This document shows, in pieces, positions 60,691-64,000 of a stretch of 64,000 nt of DNA. The DNA lies in assembly GCA_001898625.1 (NCBI GenBank), contig MKUP01000033.1, positions 211,764-275,763 of the forward strand, in the 5' to 3' direction. The notes below the pieces were generated by a model. It did not search any database, was not told the origin of the DNA, and saw only the letters and a list, made by a program, of their open reading frames with translations. A program made the position numbers and the translations under genes. The DNA comes from Burkholderiales bacterium 67-32 (GTDB taxonomy: Bacteria; Pseudomonadota; Gammaproteobacteria; Burkholderiales; Burkholderiaceae_B). The stretch's first letter is position 1; every line of letters starts with the position of its first letter.

Positions 60691-61527
60691 CTACTTGACG
60701 TCCTTCCAGTACACGGCGTTCAAGCGCCAGGTGATGACCGTGAAGAAAGCCAGGAAAATCAGCACCCACACCCCCAGCCGCACGCGATGCTGCTGCACGG
60801 GCTCAGCCATCCACGACATGAACGCGACCAGATCGGCCACGTCGTTGTCGTAAGCCTGCACCCGGGCCGCATCCTTGGCCGTGAAACGCGTTTCCATCGT
60901 TTCGTGGCCGTGGTAGTCGGCAACCGGCTCATGCTTGACGGTGGCAGCGCCGTTCACGTCGTAAGTCGTCGTGACACGCTCCCAACCGTGCTCGCCTTCG
61001 CCCCGGTGCATGGCGACGGTGGTGAGTTCGCGCGGACCCTGGCGCTCCCACAGCACATGGGGCATGCCCACGCTGGGAAAGACCAGGTTGTTCCAGCCCG
61101 TGGGCCGGGTATCGTCGCGGTAGAACGTACGCAGGTAGGTGTAGAGGTAATCGGCGCCCGACGGTCCGGCGTTGACGGATTTCGCCCGGGCAATGACCGA
61201 CAGGTCGGGAGGCGCGGCGCCGAACCATTCCTTCGCCTCTTTGGCGGTCATGGCAACGGTCATCATGTCGCCGACTTTGCCGTCCGAAAACAGGAGGTTG
61301 TCCTTGATCTGTTCGTCGGTCAGGCCGATGTCCTTGAGCCGATTGTACCGCATGGCCGAAGCGGCATGACAGTTCAGGCAATAGTTGACGAACAGTTTGG
61401 CCCCGTTTTGCAGGGCAGGCAGGTCGTTCAGGCGCGCGGGCGCCTTCTCCAGGTGGTACCCGCCTTCGGCTGCCTGCACCCCAGTGCAGGCCAGCATCAG
61501 AATCAGTAGACCGAGCAGCTTCTTCAT
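60691..61527 (-). CDS. petC: Cytochrome c1 of the bc1 complex
   Basis: 278 aa. Signal peptide (1-19; LLGLLILMLACTGVQA), c-type heme site CLNCH (~50-54), axial Met region near the VGMPHVLWERQ stretch (~153), and a C-terminal membrane anchor (GVWVLIFLAFFTVITWRLNAVYW). Third gene of petABC; 56 bp after petB. Confidence 0.95.
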   Translation of the reverse strand: MKKLLGLLILMLACTGVQAAEGGYHLEKAPARLNDLPALQNGAKLFVNYCLNCHAASAMRYNRLKDIGLTDEQIKDNLLFSDGKVGDMMTVAMTAKEAKEWFGAAPPDLSVIARAKSVNAGPSGADYLYTYLRTFYRDDTRPTGWNNLVFPSVGMPHVLWERQGPRELTTVAMHRGEGEHGWERVTTTYDVNGAATVKHEPVADYHGHETMETRFTAKDAARVQAYDNDVADLVAFMSWMAEPVQQHRVRLGVWVLIFLAFFTVITWRLNAVYWKDVK

Positions 61528-61583
61528 CGTGATATCCGTAGTCTGTCAGGCCGGCGCAACCGCCGCCGGCCCGGTGAACATCC

Positions 61584-62969
61584 TCAGTGGGCGGAGAAAG
61601 TGACCCGTTCGGGCACAGGCTTGAACGTGCCGAGCCGGCTCCAGAGCGGCATCAACAGGAAGAAGCCGAGATAGAGGACGGTACCGATCTGCGACATCAG
61701 GTTGAAGACCTCGGTGGGCGCCTGCGTGCCCAGATAGCCCAGCACCAGGAAGTTGACGATGAAGATGCCGTAGATCCACTTGTGCCAGCCCGGACGGTAG
61801 CGGATGGACTTGACGGGCGAATGGTCGAGCCAGGGCAGGAAGAACAGGATGACCACCGCGCCGCCCATGGTCAGCACGCCCCAGAACTTGGCGTCCCAGA
61901 CACGCAGCAGGACGGCGATGGCCAGCAGCACCACGACGATGGCGATCTTGGCGACGCCACTGACTCGGCTCTTGAGCAGGAACCACACCGCCGCCGCGAC
62001 CGCGGCGAACGCCAGCACCCAGGTGAAGTCGTCGGTGCAGGCACGCAGCATCGAGTAGAACGGCGTGAAGTACCAGACCGGCGCGATGTGCGGCGGGGTC
62101 TTCAGCGGATCGGCCGGGATGAAATTGTTGTACTCGAGGAAGTAGCCGCCCATCTCCGGCGCGAAGAACACGATCGCGCTGAAGATCATCAGGAAGATGG
62201 CCACGCCGAACAGGTCATGCACGGAGTAGTAGGGATGGAACGGGATGCCGTCGAGCGGGATGCCGTTGGCGTCCTTCTTGGCCTTGATCTCGACGCCGTC
62301 GGGGTTGTTGGAGCCGACTTCGTGCAGCGCGATGACGTGCGCCACGACCAGGCCCAGCAGCACCAGCGGCACGGCGATGACGTGGAACGAGAAGAAGCGG
62401 TTCAGGGTCGCGTCGGAGACGACGTAGTCGCCGCGGATCAGGATCGCCAGGTCAGGGCCGACGAACGGGATGGCCGAGAACAGGTTCACGATCACCTGGG
62501 CGCCCCAGTAGGACATCTGGCCCCACGGCAGCAGGTAGCCCATGAAGGCTTCGGCCATCAGGCACAGGAAGATCGCCACGCCGAAGATCCAGACCAGTTC
62601 GCGCGGCTTGCGGTACGAGCCGTAGAACAGCCCGCGCAGCATGTGCAGGTACACCACGACGAAGAACATCGAGGCGCCGGTGGAGTGCATGTACCGGACG
62701 AGCCAGCCCCACGGCACTTCCCGCATGATGTATTCGACCGACTGGAACGCGCGTTCGGCGTCGGGCTTGTAGTGCATGACCAGGAAAATCCCGGTCACGA
62801 TCTGGATGACCAGCACCAGGAGCGCCAGCGAGCCGAAGAAATACCAGAAATTGAAGTTCTTCGGTGCGTAGTACTCGGACAGGTGCGCTTTCCAGGTCGA
62901 GGTGAGCGGAAAGCGGGCGTCGATCCAGCCCAGAAGGCCAGTTGTCTCGACATTCTTCTCGCCAGCCAT
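61584..62969 (-). CDS. petB: Cytochrome b of the bc1 complex
   Basis: 461-aa eight-helix membrane protein with the two b-heme His pairs (HSTGASMFFVVVYLHMLRG; RFFSFHVIAVPLVLLGLVVAHVIALH as a span), the Qo-site PDW-type region (ADPLKTPPHIAPVWYFTPFYS) and a C-terminal extension typical of the non-split bc1 cytochrome b. The ATG at 62969 has AAAGGAG upstream; the longer frame is rejected. Confidence 0.95.
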   Translation of the reverse strand: MAGEKNVETTGLLGWIDARFPLTSTWKAHLSEYYAPKNFNFWYFFGSLALLVLVIQIVTGIFLVMHYKPDAERAFQSVEYIMREVPWGWLVRYMHSTGASMFFVVVYLHMLRGLFYGSYRKPRELVWIFGVAIFLCLMAEAFMGYLLPWGQMSYWGAQVIVNLFSAIPFVGPDLAILIRGDYVVSDATLNRFFSFHVIAVPLVLLGLVVAHVIALHEVGSNNPDGVEIKAKKDANGIPLDGIPFHPYYSVHDLFGVAIFLMIFSAIVFFAPEMGGYFLEYNNFIPADPLKTPPHIAPVWYFTPFYSMLRACTDDFTWVLAFAAVAAAVWFLLKSRVSGVAKIAIVVVLLAIAVLLRVWDAKFWGVLTMGGAVVILFFLPWLDHSPVKSIRYRPGWHKWIYGIFIVNFLVLGYLGTQAPTEVFNLMSQIGTVLYLGFFLLMPLWSRLGTFKPVPERVTFSAH

Positions 62970-63097
62970 GGCTGCTGCTCCTTTTGCTCGGCGGGTTCGG
63001 CGCTGCGCTGCTTGGTGCCGCAACGCCGACGTGTTTCTATGGCTACGTTTGACAGGAGGACGCGGCTATCGCCTCCCCCGCTGCGAATGACTGACGC

Positions 63098-63706
63098 TCA
63101 GGCCTTGTTGCTCTTGTCGACACCGACCACGATCTTGGTATCGGACAGGAACTCGTAGGGAGGAATCGTCAGGTTGTCGGGCGACGGCTTGTTCTTGTAC
63201 ACCCGTCCGGCCATGTCGAAGGTCGACCCGTGGCAGGGGCACAGGAAGCCGCCGTGCCAATCGGCCGGCAGGCTGGGCTGGGGCCCGGTGGCGAACCGGG
63301 CGGTGGGCGAGCACCCGAGGTGCGGGCAGATGCCGACGGCGACGAGATACTCGGGCTTGATCGAGCGGTACTCGTTGCGCGCGTACTCGGGCGTGATTTC
63401 GTTCGGATTGCGCTCGGAATTCGGGTCGGCGAGCTGGGCGTCGACTTCCTTCAGCGTGGCAAGCTGCTCGGGCGTACGGCGGATGATCCAGACCGGCTTG
63501 CCGCGCCACTCGACGGTGCGCATTTCACCGGGCTGCATGTCTCCAATTTCGACCTCCACCGGAGCACCCGCCGCCTTCGCCCGTTCGGACGGGGCGAACG
63601 TGCTGACGAAAGGAACGGCCACGCCTACAGCCGCGACTCCCCCGACAGCACAGGTGGTTCCGACCCAAAACCGGCGGTCGGCGTCTACCACTTTGTCCTG
63701 ACTCAT
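63098..63706 (-). CDS. petA: Rieske iron-sulfur protein of the bc1 complex
   Basis: 202 aa. Tat-like N-terminal signal-anchor (DRRFWVGTTCAVGGVAAVGV). The cluster motifs are CPHLGC (usual CTHLGC) and CPCHGSTFD, with all four ligands and the disulfide Cys pair. The ATG at 63706 opens MSQDKVVDAD with GAGGG upstream. It is the first gene of petABC, 128 bp before petB. Confidence 0.95.
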   Translation of the reverse strand: MSQDKVVDADRRFWVGTTCAVGGVAAVGVAVPFVSTFAPSERAKAAGAPVEVEIGDMQPGEMRTVEWRGKPVWIIRRTPEQLATLKEVDAQLADPNSERNPNEITPEYARNEYRSIKPEYLVAVGICPHLGCSPTARFATGPQPSLPADWHGGFLCPCHGSTFDMAGRVYKNKPSPDNLTIPPYEFLSDTKIVVGVDKSNKA

Positions 63707-63776
63707 TGATTGACCCTCAAGATTACTTCTTCTCTTAGCACTTGAAAGCAGATTGGCGCTCTTGGCGGACCGGCGC

Positions 63777-63804
63777 CTTATAGTAACCTTCGAGTATAAC
63801 GCAA
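63777..63804 (-). promoter_or_regulatory. Candidate promoter of petABC
   Basis: Reading the minus strand, TTGCGT (63804-63799) and TATAAG (63782-63777) are separated by 16 bp and lie ~70 bp upstream of the petA start. This fits a sigma-70-type element moderately well. A TATACT in the spacer is a possible alternative -10. Confidence 0.45.
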
Positions 63805-63923
63805 TGCCTACAGCCCCCGACAGACTTCGTAGCACATTCGCAATCGCACTATTACGGCCGAGCTTCCCGCGCCGCAAAGAAATAAGAGATACTTTCGCGC
63901 AACAACAAACGGGAGGTGGTCCA

Positions 63924-64000
63924 TGAGCATCATGAAGGAATTCCGCGATTTCGCGATGCGCGGCAATGTCGTCGACCTCGCGGTCGGCGTGATCATCGGT
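63924..64000 (+). CDS. mscL: Large-conductance mechanosensitive channel MscL (3' cut by window edge)
   Basis: Only the first ~25 codons are visible: [20 protein letters not shown] and then VGVIIG, the conserved N-terminal helix and start of TM1 of MscL. MscL opens under membrane tension to release solutes. GGGAGG lies 6-8 bp before the ATG. It is divergent from petABC, as in related beta-proteobacteria. Confidence 0.93.

Noticed and set aside
1-64000. CRISPR arrays, insertion sequences, rRNA operons
   Set aside because: No regularly spaced direct repeats, transposase motifs with terminal repeats or rRNA signatures were seen.

Overview
The DNA is GC-rich and densely coded. It looks like a beta-proteobacterium of the Alcaligenaceae (Bordetella/Achromobacter type). 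The evidence is the mscL / petABC / sspA / sspB order at the right end, four tripartite-tricarboxylate (Bug/TctC) binding proteins, many LysR regulators and the gene repertoire. Genus-level placement is inference from gene content.

Left end (1-10510): a nitrate/nitrite assimilation block. It has an ABC nitrate importer (first gene cut by the window edge), the NasT/NasS antitermination pair, and nirB-nirD-nasA-cobA. The 289 bp between nasS and nirB hold an NtrC-like palindrome, a GG-N10-GC sigma-54 promoter and a leader with a large hairpin. This is a complete-looking circuit: nitrogen-limitation activation followed by nitrate-relieved attenuation. cobA supplies the siroheme precursor for NirB.

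10433-16923 (minus strand): a tightly coupled seven-gene operon: glycosyltransferase, PqqD-like protein with a C-terminal tail, HPr-kinase-like protein, two more glycosyltransferases, an NTP_transf_5-type nucleotidyltransferase and an ABC exporter. I see no separate precursor gene and no radical-SAM, lasso-cyclase or asparagine-synthase gene. This is the most unusual system in the window.

17087-26498 (minus strand): a catabolic and uptake cluster. It contains a Rieske ring-hydroxylating oxygenase (alpha and beta), a GntR regulator, an IlvD-type dehydratase, a beta-hydroxyacid dehydrogenase, an ABC importer with two permeases and a hydroxypyruvate-isomerase-like enzyme.

26659-50667: mixed accessory metabolism. 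It contains a glycerophosphodiesterase, ThpR, a sulfatase with a Bug protein, AraC and LysR regulators, two small Bug/SDR/lactone-type catabolic clusters, a NorR-Hmp nitric-oxide defence pair with three NorR boxes and a sigma-54 promoter, and a DUF1800/DUF1501 pair.

50692-59229: an MFS carrier, a second-type IF-1, a cold-shock protein, a decayed HigBA-type toxin-antitoxin remnant beside tRNA-Thr(TGT), then a sulfur-themed operon (TauD-like dioxygenase, ABC importer, MFS carrier, sulfurtransferase).

59363-64000: conserved core genes sspB, sspA, petC, petB, petA (minus) and the start of mscL (plus, cut by the window edge).
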